From: Anseranas semipalmata | Lineage: Eukaryota; Chordata; Aves; Anseriformes; Anseranatidae | Assembly (NCBI GenBank): GCA_013399115.1 | Contig: VXAA01005662.1 | Coordinates: 207,996-271,995 of the forward strand | Length of the DNA stretch: 64,000 nt | Direction: 5' to 3' | Part shown: piece by piece, positions 25,611-39,000 of the stretch | Position numbering within the stretch: position 1 is the first letter of the stretch | Layout: every line of letters starts with the position of its first letter | The notes under the pieces: model-generated | Databases searched by the model: none | What the model was told of the DNA's origin: nothing | What the model saw: only the letters and a program-made list of their open reading frames with translations | Position numbers and translations under genes: made by a program

Positions 25611-28600
25611 ATGGTCTCTTCCATCTTGCTGCCACTCACAAAGAATTGGTTTACTGGAAGATGCACTGACAGTCACAGGCAACAGCACTTCTTTCTTTCT
25701 ATTCTGTTGGGTTTGTTGCTGGGTTTTGCTGTTTGTTTTTTTCCTTTTCATTGATTTATCCCCTTGTGTGCACTTGACCCCTCAGAAATAAAAGAAACAA
25801 AACCATCCAATTCTCAAGAATACTTCAGGCACAGAGAAAACGACAGAGCTCACAAGAGACAGTGAAATGGCAGGAAGCCACACCAAGCTGAGCAGCTTCT
25901 TGAAGAAGCAAGTGGCTTGGGAGCAATTTATGGATGGAGCCAAGGAAAAAAGCAGGGGCAGGTCCCCTCCCGCCTGAATCATCCAGCAGCTGCCCCGAGT
26001 CCGCACAGTTAGGAAGGCGTTCAGCTGAGCACCGCTCCTGTTCTATTTTGTCCTAATGGCTGGTAGGGCAGTGAATATTAAAGATAAAAGTAAAGAGCAA
26101 CAAGAGAAAAATTAAAGTTTAGGGAAACTTTCTGCTACTTCTTCACAACATTCTTATGGTATTTTTTATGGAAATTGTGACTCTGGCCCATCCGTTTCTA
26201 TTCAGAAGGGTGGGATTTTTTTGACTGAGTTACTTGACTACATGGATTTTCTCATGCCCAATCACATCACTGAGCTAATATTTTCCTTGCAAAATTTAGT
26301 GAGCTAGCTCTGAGCTTTGCCTCGAGTTATGCTTTCTGCTAATTTCTCTCACTAATGTTTCTGCTAACTGAGTTTTCTCAGCCGCATGCCATAAACCGTG
26401 TTCATTAAATAGGAGCAAGCAAGAAACCCACTTGAAGCTCCTTAAAATCCCCTCTAAAAGTGAGAGCAACCAGGCACAACGAACCTTGTTTCTTTTATTT
26501 TGCAAACAACATACCAAAGGCCTGACACCTTTTAATAGCTTCAGCCTGACCTCCCTCGCTTCCCTCTAGGAATGACTTCAGTGCTCAGCTACGGCAGGGG
26601 CTGCGCTGCAATGCGCAGAGCATGAGGCATTAAAATGCAATATTCCACAGGCTGTGATTTATGGTCCATCACTTAGAGCAAAGCATCGCGCATCTTAATT
26701 GCCTGCTCCTTTCCAACTATTCGGTTTGGGTGGGTAACTGGAAATTTTTCAGCCACCTTGAATTTTCATGGCAATATGGGTCTGGAGAAGCACAGGTAGG
26801 AGTTAGGTATGCAGCTCCCACTGACCATTGGGGTTTTGCATCTTTAGCAGTCTCTCTGTGCAATGCATGAAAATGGATCATAGGAAATAATCATGCATTT
26901 TTATTTGTCTGCTTTACCAGTTTCAAGGGGTCCCCAGTGGGATCAGATCTACAAGTCCATAGAAGATGACAGCTTTGCAGCCAGCCCTGGGGAGCTAACA
27001 GTCAGCAGATCTCTGAAGTCTTCACGTTCAGAGGTTTTTAGCTAATTATGAGAATCCGTAAAGACACAGTGAAAACTGAAACAGCTTCAAATTTTGATTC
27101 GGCTTATGTCTGACACACAACATGCCACTTTCAAGTCATCAGAGCCTGCAATGTGTGCACACTAGTAGCATCCTCCTTGAGGAAACTTTAATTTCCTTCA
27201 GCTACATAGATTTGCAGTTAAAACTATAGATTTGAAATTGCAAACACTGTACAGATCAAAGAGATGTATGTCCAACATCAGCAGAAATCAATTAATTGCA
27301 TAGATGATGGTTCCATTAGTCAGTTATAGGGCTGTTATTTACAGGTTTGTATCCAAAAAACTTTTCTGGCCCATCCAGTGGACGCCTGTAATAAATTAGG
27401 TCAGTTGTGTTTTCTGTGACCTCTTCAACCCCCCTCCATCTCAAGATGCTTTATTGTCTGCAGAATTCTTCCACATGCACATAATTAAAGCCATATATCA
27501 CTAATCCACCTGGTGGGAAAGCAATCTCAGGCCACCGAACCATGCTCAGCTCAGACAATTTGTTCCCCTGGAAGAAAAAGCTTTAGCAAGTTGGCAAAAC
27601 ACCAGAAAAGAGGATTTGCTATGGTGGGTCAAGTGATCACCTCATACTGACACTTGCGCACCCACCTCACCACCACAGATTATCAATCCGTTATTCCATA
27701 TTTTGCAGAATCGAGCTAAAATGCAGAAGGTGTTTCCAAATGCCCATCCTGCCTCCAGCGTGCCACTGGCACATTGATTTCTCCAGAGCCACGCTTCCCT
27801 GCCTTGCCCAAAGCATCTATGCAATCCAAATATTTCTTTTGTATTGATTTAGTCTCACTGTTAGATTTTTTTGTTTGTTTAATCCTTACAATATTGGTAT
27901 TTTTCAGGCTGGCAGCCAAGTCAATCCTTTGGAGACGTATGAAGTACATATTAAGAGTCTCATTGCCCAATAAATTAAGGGCACAAATTATACAGCCAAG
28001 TCTGATGAGCAGCTCATTACAAATGGCACGTTTTGGCATCACAGGGCTCTGCAAAAGAGAATTGTATTCATATATTCTTGCATGGAATATAAAATTCCAA
28101 TCAGCAGAACCACAGAGGGGGATTACATTACCTTGGATTTAAATTCAACTGCATTTTTAATTCTATTAAAACTCCAACCTTCCACAATAAAATAATTGTA
28201 TGCATTTGATTAGGATCGTAATTACATGTCTGCATATTAGTATATCTGTTTAAAAACCTAAATAAGCCTGCTATCCCTTGGAAAGGTTTGGAAAACAAGG
28301 TATTTCTTATCACAGCAGTGCCTTTGTACAGAGCAGAAGTTTAAATACACAAGACACTAAAGAGAATAGTGGGATTCTGACACAAAGGCAACACTTCCTC
28401 AGCATCTCATCAGAGTCCCACTAGATAAAAAAGGAGTTAACTGTTACAAGCCAAAATTACACTTGACCTCTGAGGTTTTCTGTTGGTCAGTTTAATTAGC
28501 CCATTACAGTTAAATATTAATATCAGTTTGAGCAAGTTCACACTTTGCTGTGTCTAGAAGGCAGTACAGAGGCGATGCATCTGAAAGCGTGCTGCAATGC

Positions 28601-30664
28601 CGCAGTTCCTGACAATAAATACCTTTTGACCTGGCAGACTGATCCCTGCTATTACTTAGAGGCTGCCGTTAGCCTCAGAGGCTGTCTTGGGGCTACTTAA
28701 CAGGCAAATCATTGACCCTGTAGCACATAGCTCTTCGCTGCAGAGCTAAGTCAACACACATGCTACTTCGTATGCAAACCTAATTGGAAACAAGGGATAA
28801 ATTCACTCCTTTCCTCCATTGCTTTGAGCCCACTTGAATGCTGCAAGTTCAAAATTACACTAAAAACTTTTTGGGAGCTGAGTCCTGAGATACCAGGGAA
28901 GAATAATTAATATAAGAAATAGAAGAACAAATCCTCTGAGAGCTGGGGTACTACAAACCTAGCACATGGCACCCCTGGATAAAGCCTCTTAGGTCAGGTT
29001 TTTACTGGCTGAAGTCTAAAACAGGTGGCTGTAGAAGGTCTGCTCTCTCTTCTGTCTTTCAAACCCCAAACCTTAGGCAAATTTGAGAGCTTATGAAAAC
29101 TCAGGAAGCAAGTCCGCCACTAGCCAAAGTCTTATCTCCCCCAGGCTTTCAGCATTGGGAAAACCAGCAAAACCGCAGGTAAGGCACAGATCATTAGCTC
29201 TGTACCTCGTATTCGTAGGATCTCTTGTGGCAAGAGTCATATTCAGAAAATATTTAGCTTATGCATTATCAATTTAAGATACAATATTGAGTAACTATTA
29301 TGGAAACGCAAGATGTAGAACAGTCAGATAAGCATCCAGAATGGCAGATTAACATATAAAGCTGAGTCCCTAATTCTAGCAGATTTTCAGAAACAGCAGC
29401 CCATTAATTCAGTCTTAACTGTGGAAGAGTTATGTCCACATCTTCCCTATTGACTGACTGCTCCTGCTCTTCACTGACCTTCTCTGGTGAGCCCTGAACT
29501 TGTTTTATTCCATTCTGGTTTTAGAGACAGAAAAAGAAAATCTAAATAAATGAACCTAAGATTTTCAAAGCTTAGCAAAGGTTCAGGGTCACTCCCTGGT
29601 CTGTATAGGTACATCAGTCATCCAGCTTTAATAACTCAGATTCCATGGAAGACAGTGTATAAAGACAGAGAAATCCATCAGACATAAATCCTCATCAAGT
29701 TAACTGTCCTATTTTCTTTCAGCCAGACACAGTTTTGCCCCAAGTGTAGAAGGCTTAGTTCATAGCGCAACCTCAGCAAAGAGAATAGCTTCCTCCATCC
29801 CACTGCCCCCACTACTTCTCCAGGCTCGTAATTTTTAATTATTTCTCCTGTCAGACCAATGATCAGAAATGTATGGAATCAGGTTCAAGGGCAGGTAATT
29901 CACAGAGACAAGCTCAAATCTCTAGTACAGGAACTCAAATATGGGCTTAAAGCAACAACAACAGAAGAATCCACACTACATCTCAGAGAGCCGAAAGCAG
30001 CAGGTGTTCTCACGTATTATGTCCGAGAAAGGGCAATTTTGCTGTGCAGAAATTTGGCTGTAAGCCCTTCTTAGCCCAAGAAGCATCAGAGAGCTGCCCC
30101 ACACTCTCCTGGCCAAGAAGCACCACTGTGCAAGCACTGGTGCTTACGTGTGGCCCAGAGATGCCAGAGCAGTTTATAACTAACGCCACCATGATTCAGA
30201 ATAATGCAGTAGTCTCCAGAAAAAGCCACAATGTGCAACAAGTGTCCATTCACCATGAGCAACAAGAGGACGGGAGAGGAAGAGCAGGCAGATGACTGCT
30301 CATCGCGCCTTCAGTGCCGTGGCTCCCACCTGCCCAGCTCTGCCTGGTTTGCTCGGGACCTGTGTGCCCCATTAAATACAGCACATGGGCAGAAAACCAT
30401 TTCCCTCATCTGCAGAGCAGCTGGAAAAAAAACAAGGACAAGCAGGGCTCTAATGAGAGAACAACCTGGAGCACTCGTGCCAATTTTAAGAGGATTAATC
30501 GAAGCTTTCTCCTCCAGGGACTTCAACAGAAACTTCCCCATGTTGGAGGGACACAGTATGAAAAGCAATTTAATTTCTTCCTTGGCAGTTAGAAGTGATA
30601 AAAGCAGCACCAGGCGTTTTGCAAAACCAGTGGTCAGGTTTTGCAAGGATATTGCTTCTTCTCA

Positions 30665-30665
<1 letters not shown>

Positions 30666-30696
<31 letters not shown>
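30666..30696. repeat. A31 homopolymer
   Basis: This is the longest homopolymer in the window. It could be a simple expansion or the tail of an old retrocopy. I see no target-site duplication or polyadenylation signal to support the latter. Confidence 0.97.
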
Positions 30697-30700
<4 letters not shown>

Positions 30701-33700
30701 GGTTTTGGCTTCACTGAAGACATCACAGTGAGTCATTCAGAGGGTCCTCTAATGAAACACGGAGTTAAGCCTGTCGTGATTTGAAAAGATTAATTTGCAA
30801 TATCATCAGTGTTGCCTGCTCCCAGACAAAATCCCATTAAAGCACTGTTCAAATGAACAGTTTTTATGGTTAGTCCAGGCACAGGAAGGGTTTGAAACAG
30901 AGGGACAACTTGGAAACTGCAAAGCAGAAAGAGAGATTGGAAAAACTGCTGTGTTGCCCTTTGGGCAAGCAAATATCAGAAAGGAAGGAGAGTTTTAATA
31001 TGTAAGTTCATTTACTCAGTGGGTGCTGCATGTTTGGAAACATCTTCAGTCCAAAAAAGATAACACCCACAGCAAGTATTTTAAAGCATTATAGCAGAAG
31101 CAGTCTATATCGCAAGAAAACTTTTAATTCAAGTCTGCACAGGACTGCTCACAGTGCACAACCAGAAACCATTCCCACCACCTGAACTAACAGCAACACA
31201 TCCATCTGTGATTTGCTTTTTTCCCCAGTGCATTTTTAATAAAACCATCCCTACAGAATCTGGTCACCAAAATTACAGAAAGTATGCTCCCAAAATGAGA
31301 AGTGGGAGGGATAATGCAACAGTGCTCATCGAGCTAATGAAAGCAGCAGGACAGACTTAATCTCTTAACACACAGATGTCTGATGGCTTTAACTGGCTAA
31401 TTACGGTTACGATGAGCAATAGTTGGGAAGCTCTACACTAGGCAGATGCATTTACTCAGCTATTACTATTAGATTTTAAATCTGTTTCACTCCACAGATG
31501 ACTGTGATGTTTAGAGGAATTAAGCATCCAGCTAATGGGGAGAGTATGGAAATTCATCCTTTAACAAGGGCAGTTGCATCCGTACAATACAACTAGTTGA
31601 GGATGAAGAAACCAGGAAACTTCTTACAGCCTACAGCATGAAACTCGGCCATTTGTTTCTGGGGTCCCTGATTGTACTTCTGTAGTTATTTGTGGGGACA
31701 CAGCCCTGCTTTGCTGTTTAAATACAGGAGATGCTTCCTCTTCCACAGTGCTTCTTTTGCGAGGAAACAAAAGAGTGCAGGAGCCAAATTGCAGAACGGA
31801 ATTTGAATGAGAGAGAACAAGCAGCTTGCTCAATAGCACACAGGGAGTCCTTGGCAGAATGAGTTATGGAAAGTCAGCAAGAGGAAAACATCTGCCTTTA
31901 TTTTGGGGTGGGGAGAGAGGAAAAAAAACAAACACATCCTTGCAGACAGCTCTCCCATGTCTCAGCCCAGGTCTTTAACCATGGGACAATTCCTCCTTTT
32001 ACTGTGCTCAGACAGAAATACGAGCGTGCTGTTGAGTTAACTTCAGAGGTGCTTAGTCCAGCTTTGCTGCTGGGCAAGATTTTCCAAGGCCCTGCAAATC
32101 TGCTTAGCTCTGCTCCAACTGGAGAGCTAAGCCAGCACGGCTCCCTTCCAAAATACTGCCCGAGGCAAGGCAGCAATGCTGCGTCCTTTGCCCCCTGCTC
32201 CGCAGCAGCCACCAAGCAGTGACATATGCAGGTTTTTGTTCACCCCTTGTCAGTATAGTTGAAAAGTTGCTACATTGTCATTTTGAAATTAAGTTTCTTA
32301 CAGAGTTTCCTGGAACAAACAGCTAAGGAGATTTCTTTGGTATTCATTCATTCATACATTCCTGGAGAAAATTTTAGGATTTAGGAAGGATAACTTCTGC
32401 AGGAGGGGTTACCTTTGCACGTGTTGGACAACTTGGGACGGGTAGGACTACTTTATCCCAACCCCTCTATTATTAGCAACAAACAATAGGGTGATCAAGA
32501 GGGCAATTCGGAGCAGAAACCCAATTTATCCCAGTTTAACTCCCCCTTGCTCAAGAGGAGCCCAGAGCTTGACCAGAGCAGTCAGCTTCTGTGAACATCC
32601 ATACTGACCACCTGCCATGTAGAAATGTCCCAAGGAACACGCCGAGACACCGAATCACTGCTTCTTCCCCTCTTTCAGAAAATCTACCCATTGGATTTTG
32701 ACCCGCACTGTGGCTGGCCCCAAGGCAGACACACGCAAATACTGAAAACGTATGTCTGGGATATAGAAGACAGGGACCTCACATTTGTAATTTATCATAT
32801 GCCAACAGAAGTCTGTTGTCAGGAAGAACATTTGCAAGCATCTGGATGCTAAAACAAGCACCAGAGAAAGTTCATTAAAATAGAAATTGGAGTTAATTAA
32901 TGAACTGATGGACTCCTCTGTTCCCTTTACTTTAAAGCCATCCACATCCTTCCCTTGGTCTACTGCCTAGCTTTATTCAGTTCCAGTTAGTATATCAAAG
33001 TGATGTATTCTGCTTACAAATTCAAGGCAAAGCACATTTATCTATTACAGAAGGAGAATGGATTTACATTTAAATGGGTGTTCTTCATGGATCTAATAAC
33101 TCAGTTCAGTAATCAAAGTAGCACAATCTGAGCAGGAGCATCTTTGTGTTTGGCATTAATGCAGCCCCCAAGACTCACTCCACACAATTCTCCCAATTTA
33201 TTTCATGGGTGATGAGGAACAAAATGGGAATGTTGTCATTCTCCAGCTACAACCAGCCAGCAAGGTTAACCAGCAATTAAAAGACTGCTTGCTTAGGCTT
33301 ATGTTTCAGTTAAAAATTCAGACTCAACAGGAGAGCAAGAAATCACCATGGTGCATGGAATTTCATTCCTTTACAAGAGTAAATAAACAAATAACGCTCC
33401 AAAAGTGCCAAGGGAAGTTTGGCAATGAAACTCCTACCCCTCTAAGAGCAGCAAAACATCTGAAGCTCACTGGGCTCAGTGAAAAACTGCAAGGATTGCA
33501 CTAGTATGAACCAAGCAAAACAATTTGCAAAGTGAAACACACTTGGAATAGAAATAACCAGAGAGGCGATAAAATTCAAAACTATGCTAATCAACTTTTT
33601 TATTCCTTTTTATTGGGCTACACTTGATTTTTATCTAAACATATGCAGAAAAATGTGTGCACATACATTAAAAACAAGTAACTATAGCTTTATTCTAAAA

Positions 33701-35974
33701 TACTAGTAACTCTCCTAATGAATGGTTTTCAAACTGTAGAATTTATTAAATTTTGTTTTATAGTGATCTCTATGGCAACTCTACTCCGCGCGTTACAAAA
33801 ACCTATCAAAAGCCAACTCAAAGATGAGTATGCAAGAAAAGGCATCTGTTTCAACCAGACAACAACAAAGCAAGTTTACGTGCAGTGTGTGGTTGCAGAT
33901 GAAATCCTCCACCAAAACAATTCTCTCTCAGCGGGACACAAGAGGCACCTGTTGCTCCAAAAGCCATGTCACTCTGCAGGTGCAGGACAGCATTTCCTAA
34001 CTGCCATAAGAGCTACTTTGCAACACAAAACAGAAAAAAACAAATCTGGCATGTTCCAGGTTGCACCACAGCTTTTGTTGTTCTGGGGAGGAAATCCAAG
34101 GGGACAAGGAGAGAAGTCATCTCCTAAGGAAGGCAGCACTGTTTCCTCTCACTCTGTTCTTTCCCACAAAAGTTTACAAACTCGAGCTTATGTGCTCCCC
34201 TCTCTATAAAATCAGTATTCTCTCCTGCTCCACTCTGTAGTTTTGGTACCCAATGAAATCCTGGAAGAGACAAAGAAAATTCCACTGTCCCTCGCTTGTT
34301 AATTACCAGCCTGCTTTTCACTGCAGCAAGAAGTTAGAGCAGCAGAAGAGGTCTAAGAAAGCATGCAAATTGGTGAGAGTTTGTAACTCAGCACATACCT
34401 ACTGCTGTTTTACTGCAGGGACTATGAAGTTTCCCACCATGTAGAAAGCATATGGTCTAAATAAGGCTAATAAAGATACAGAAGTGTTTCTGTTCCCTTC
34501 CTTGTAAATAAGATTTCCCTGTGGGCTACTAATTTATCAGACAGTTTCTCTACAGTTTATGACTGCAGATCAGAAAACTCTGGATAAAACGTTTAAGTCT
34601 GCTACACGCATTCACCATCTTTCCCTCTTTTTCTTTCTTTAGGCTAATGCTGGATATGTACACCCAGAATAAGTATTCTGATCTAAGAATTCCGAATTTT
34701 AGGAGAAAGCCTATTACTGCATTGTGCAAATCTAAGCAATGGATTCCTTTGCTGCTCAGATCTCAAAAGCATAGATTTAGAAACAACTCTTGGATAATCC
34801 TATTTATAGACTTTCTCAACTGACCAGCTAGAAGTATTTTCTGAAGTCCCACTGCCGGCTGAACGTATGTGACCAAATCGCAGGAACAGGACACGGAGCA
34901 GCCCTGTACACCTGCCTCTGCCAAAGGATGCTCGGCGCTATGCATCGATTCCTCTCCACCATTTCTTGCCTTAATGCAAAACAGCAATACCGGGAGGATC
35001 CCAAACCTCCTCCTGCAGCAGAACAGCGGAGAGGAGAGTGCAGTGGTGCCAGTGCTGGAGGAGATGCCTGCAAAGAGGACCAACAAATACAAACATAATG
35101 TGATAAACAAAAACAGGTCCATTATCAGCTTTGCTTTCCACCTCCAATTACTGTTTGTTTCAGCTGAAGATTTTTTCCTGGAAATGCAAACAGTTCCATT
35201 ACAGCTTAAATATCTGACAAGACAGCTGGCTACAGGCTTGTGAAAAGCAATTATTTTGGACACTGATTACTTCCCATGCAGGCAGCAAGCGTTGTAACTG
35301 CCGATAGCTGGGGAAGACCGCAGCTTTGTCTGATGGACTACAGTATCTGGAGGAGTTAATTAAGCTTGCGGGATGAGTAGGAAGAGAGAAACTCTGCAAA
35401 CATCCAGCTTAACATTCAAATTAATTGACATGAAATAACTTCATGTGTTTAATTTAAATGCAATTAATTTATTAGAAAAAAACTAGTCTAGGGACAGAGA
35501 GCTGGTGCATCCGGTGTAGCAGCTAGAGCAACATCAAGTTACCATAGCAACTTGTTGATTAGAAACAAGGCAAACATTTAGGATGATGTGGTTTTGTTGT
35601 AATCCAGAGCAATGACAACTGCACTAACAGGACTCAACATATTGAGATAAAACTAAGAAAATTAAGAGCACATATAAAGGATTTTTTTCCCTCCTTTGAG
35701 CAGAGAGGGCATTGCATGAAATGTGAATTAATTCTGGAAGTGCAGGTGCTAATGTGGGTAATCAAAAAGCAACCCAGCACTGCACTGCATCAATACTTGT
35801 ATCTATACCATCGTCTGCACATAGGCTCTGAGCAGCTCCGCCATGTATCAGCCGCGCAGATTTTAGCGTCCTGGCCAGACAGGGTGACCGCATTCACTGC
35901 CACACTGAGCCAGCTGATGCCTTGTGTCCACATTCAAAGGAACTCCTTAAAACGACCAAACTTCATTAGTAAAG

Positions 35975-36000
35975 AAAACAAAACAAAACAAAGCAAAACC
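35975..36000. repeat. (AAAAC)n pentanucleotide tract
   Basis: About five units, one interrupted by AAAGC. Confidence 0.88.
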
Positions 36001-39000
36001 CTGCCAGCCATTGCTCTAGTTGTTTATGCATTTCACTGAGCCTCTCTAATGCAGTTGCTAAAAGATGAGGGATCCTGGTACGTATGAATTCACATATTAT
36101 ATGAATTATTATTCAAAGAAAGCTACAAGTACATTTGGGGCTTTTTTTCCCTTTACTACAGTTACCATCATTCTATAGATCAGGAACTGAACCACAGGAT
36201 GGCTTAAAAGATCTGCCCAAGTGAAATAGGAGGTGCAAGACCAAGGGGGGAAGCTAACGCGGATGCGGGAGCCCGGTTACGCACCCGAGTCACTGCCTGC
36301 CCTGTGCAGCTTCTCCTTCCTGACATGAGCTTTCAAGTCAGAACTGGGACAAAGAGGAAACCTGAAATACTGCAATACAGAAGAACGGAGTAGACTTTCT
36401 ATTCCTGGGAAATTCGAGATTAAGATTTGTTTTTCCGTTTAACTAAGTATATGCATTTGGGCTTCTGAAGCAGCACTGAGGAATGAAAGTCTGGAAACAA
36501 ACAAGCCACTTGCAATGACAGCCAAGAAAAGAAAAGAAGTTTTGACACCAGAGTGACGGGAAGCACCTCTGATTCTTTAAATGCCCAGGCTGCACATTTT
36601 AAAGGTCTCCCCTGAACAGCCTCTGCTCATCTCCCTGGAAAAGCAGCAGGCTGAGACTGATGGGCAGGATTTGACCTCCAGATCCAAGGAGGTATTTATC
36701 TCAACTTGATGCTTAGTCACAATTTATTCATTTACCCATTCCTGAGGAGAAGTTACAGGGCAAACTCTGGGTATTTTATCTCCAAGCCCTTGATAGGGCA
36801 CAAATCTGCATCCCTCCAGGCTGGTGTTTCTCTGCTGAGAGGGTTCCCAGAGCTGCTGACAGCAAAGTCCTGTTTAGTGGGAAGTGAAAGTAAAGGGGCA
36901 AAGCCCTTTTTCTCAATAAAAGGCAAATTAGGATACTGACAAGCAGCTTCACGCAATCCCCTCCTTTGGCTTCCCCTCTGCATTAATCTAAATGGTAAGA
37001 CATGAGCCTGAACATGGCCAAACCATTTTCCTGGGGAGACTTCAAGTTTGCTGCAAGCGGTACTCTCTTGTCTTCCTGTGTGGCTGCTGGGGCATTACGT
37101 TTATGCAAGAAGTAATAGGAGCTTTTTGGTTCTCTAAAGAGAGACTACAGACTAGGAAAATTTAGTTCACTTTGCTGATCCAGACTAGGCAGAGTAGAGT
37201 TTTGTCTTCTTCTCTCATACCCTGCAAGTCCCTTTGCCACTAGGCTACCAGCTGTTCCACCCTGTATAAATAATTCATTTTTACTGGAGCCATGATTTGA
37301 AGCTGGGGCTTTCTTCAATTAAGACAGGAAAAAAATACATTTCTTATTCTTCCCCAAAGATTACGTCCACACTCTGCCACTGACAGTAATGAAAGGGCTG
37401 TCCATGCTGCCCTGCTCTCCTGAACACAGTTTATTTTCACGTAATTGGTGAAGCAGGATGTATTCACTTGGTACTGTGTTCATACACAATGAGCATTACT
37501 TTATTCTGCTTTCTTCTTAATTCAATGAGGTCCAGCCAGTCATCTTCCCAACTTCTATTCCTCAAACTCAGCTATGTTTTAAATAGATATGTGGGCTTTG
37601 AAGCTGTAAATAATCAAGTTGGAAAGTACTTTACAATTTCTAGATAAGACCATTTCCTTACTTACCCATAAAAGTTGACTTGCCACATCTTCCCTAATTC
37701 ACTATTTCAAAATAGGCAACATAAGGGATTTGGTTCAACCTTTAGATGAATTCTTTTGATTTATAGTATTTTGCAGAGTTCATTTTGAGGTGGAGAACAC
37801 GTGATCAGTTTTTCTTGAACAGTGTGCTTCCAGAAAGTGGATGGGTTGAAATGCAAGCCAAGCAAAAGAAGGAACTCGTTCACTACTTCCCATCAGTGGG
37901 CAAGTGTTTCACCACTGCAATTAGCAATGCATCATTATCATCTCCTTCTGCCCTTGCCTTCCACACGAGGCAGAAGTGAGACAGACAGTTACTAACCCTC
38001 AGCTACATTTTTTTCCCTTTTGTCCACATTCAAAGCTGCAGTGCTGCTTCAGCCATTACCATTTCCCCTGGGATTACCAAACGAATCCCTTCTCCCTCCC
38101 ACCTCCTGCACTTTCTGCCTTTTAATGCCCCATTTTCATCCCTTCCAGAACCACGACCCAAATTCACCTCTGATCCTCAGCAGGTGGCTCCATCTCCTCA
38201 GGGCCCTCTCCAGGACTTCCCCCCAGGTTATCTTGTAAATGCTGTGTGCAGATAAAGCACTAGAAGTTGTCTGATGAATTTATTTCCCTGCAACTCTGCC
38301 ACTCCTGAGGTTACGCTTAGGAGATGGTTTCTAAAAATGTTAATTTTAGTGATTTTTGCTATAATGTTCACGTTTCATAGTCCACAGAGTTTTTCAAACA
38401 CTGTGCTTGTTCTGCCTAGTCTGATATTTTACATTGTACATGGAGCATGCACATGGACTAGGAATTACAATAGCTCAACTACTTTTCTGAGAAAAGTCAG
38501 AGCTGTAGGAGATGTAGAGTAAGCATCTGTAGGATAAATTTATCATCACTGGAAGTGGGGGCAAATACAAAAAGCTACCAGAAGGCATGTACTGTACTCG
38601 AGTCTTTCAAACATACTGAAGTTATCTCACAACCAAGACCTGAAGTGTGCTGTAACATTTTTTCTTATTTTTTATTTTTTAAGCGACTGTCCCTTTACAC
38701 TGGCTTCCCAGCTACAAAAAGTATTTTTCCATGTAATATACACATTAGCTTCCAGCAGAGAAATGTAATTACCATAATAAGATTCCTTAAAACTTGGCTT
38801 TTATGTTGTCAACTGCATTAAAATTTAAATCTTGTGCCAAGTCGGAAAAAGGCTCTGAAAATTTAAGAAAAATATATGGCAAAATCAATATTATTAAGAG
38901 TGAAATGGACTAAACTGAAAGCAATCAAACCTTTCATTCCGTATGAAAAAAATACTGTAAAATTATAATAAATTACTTTCATTTTATCGCTTGGTAAATT

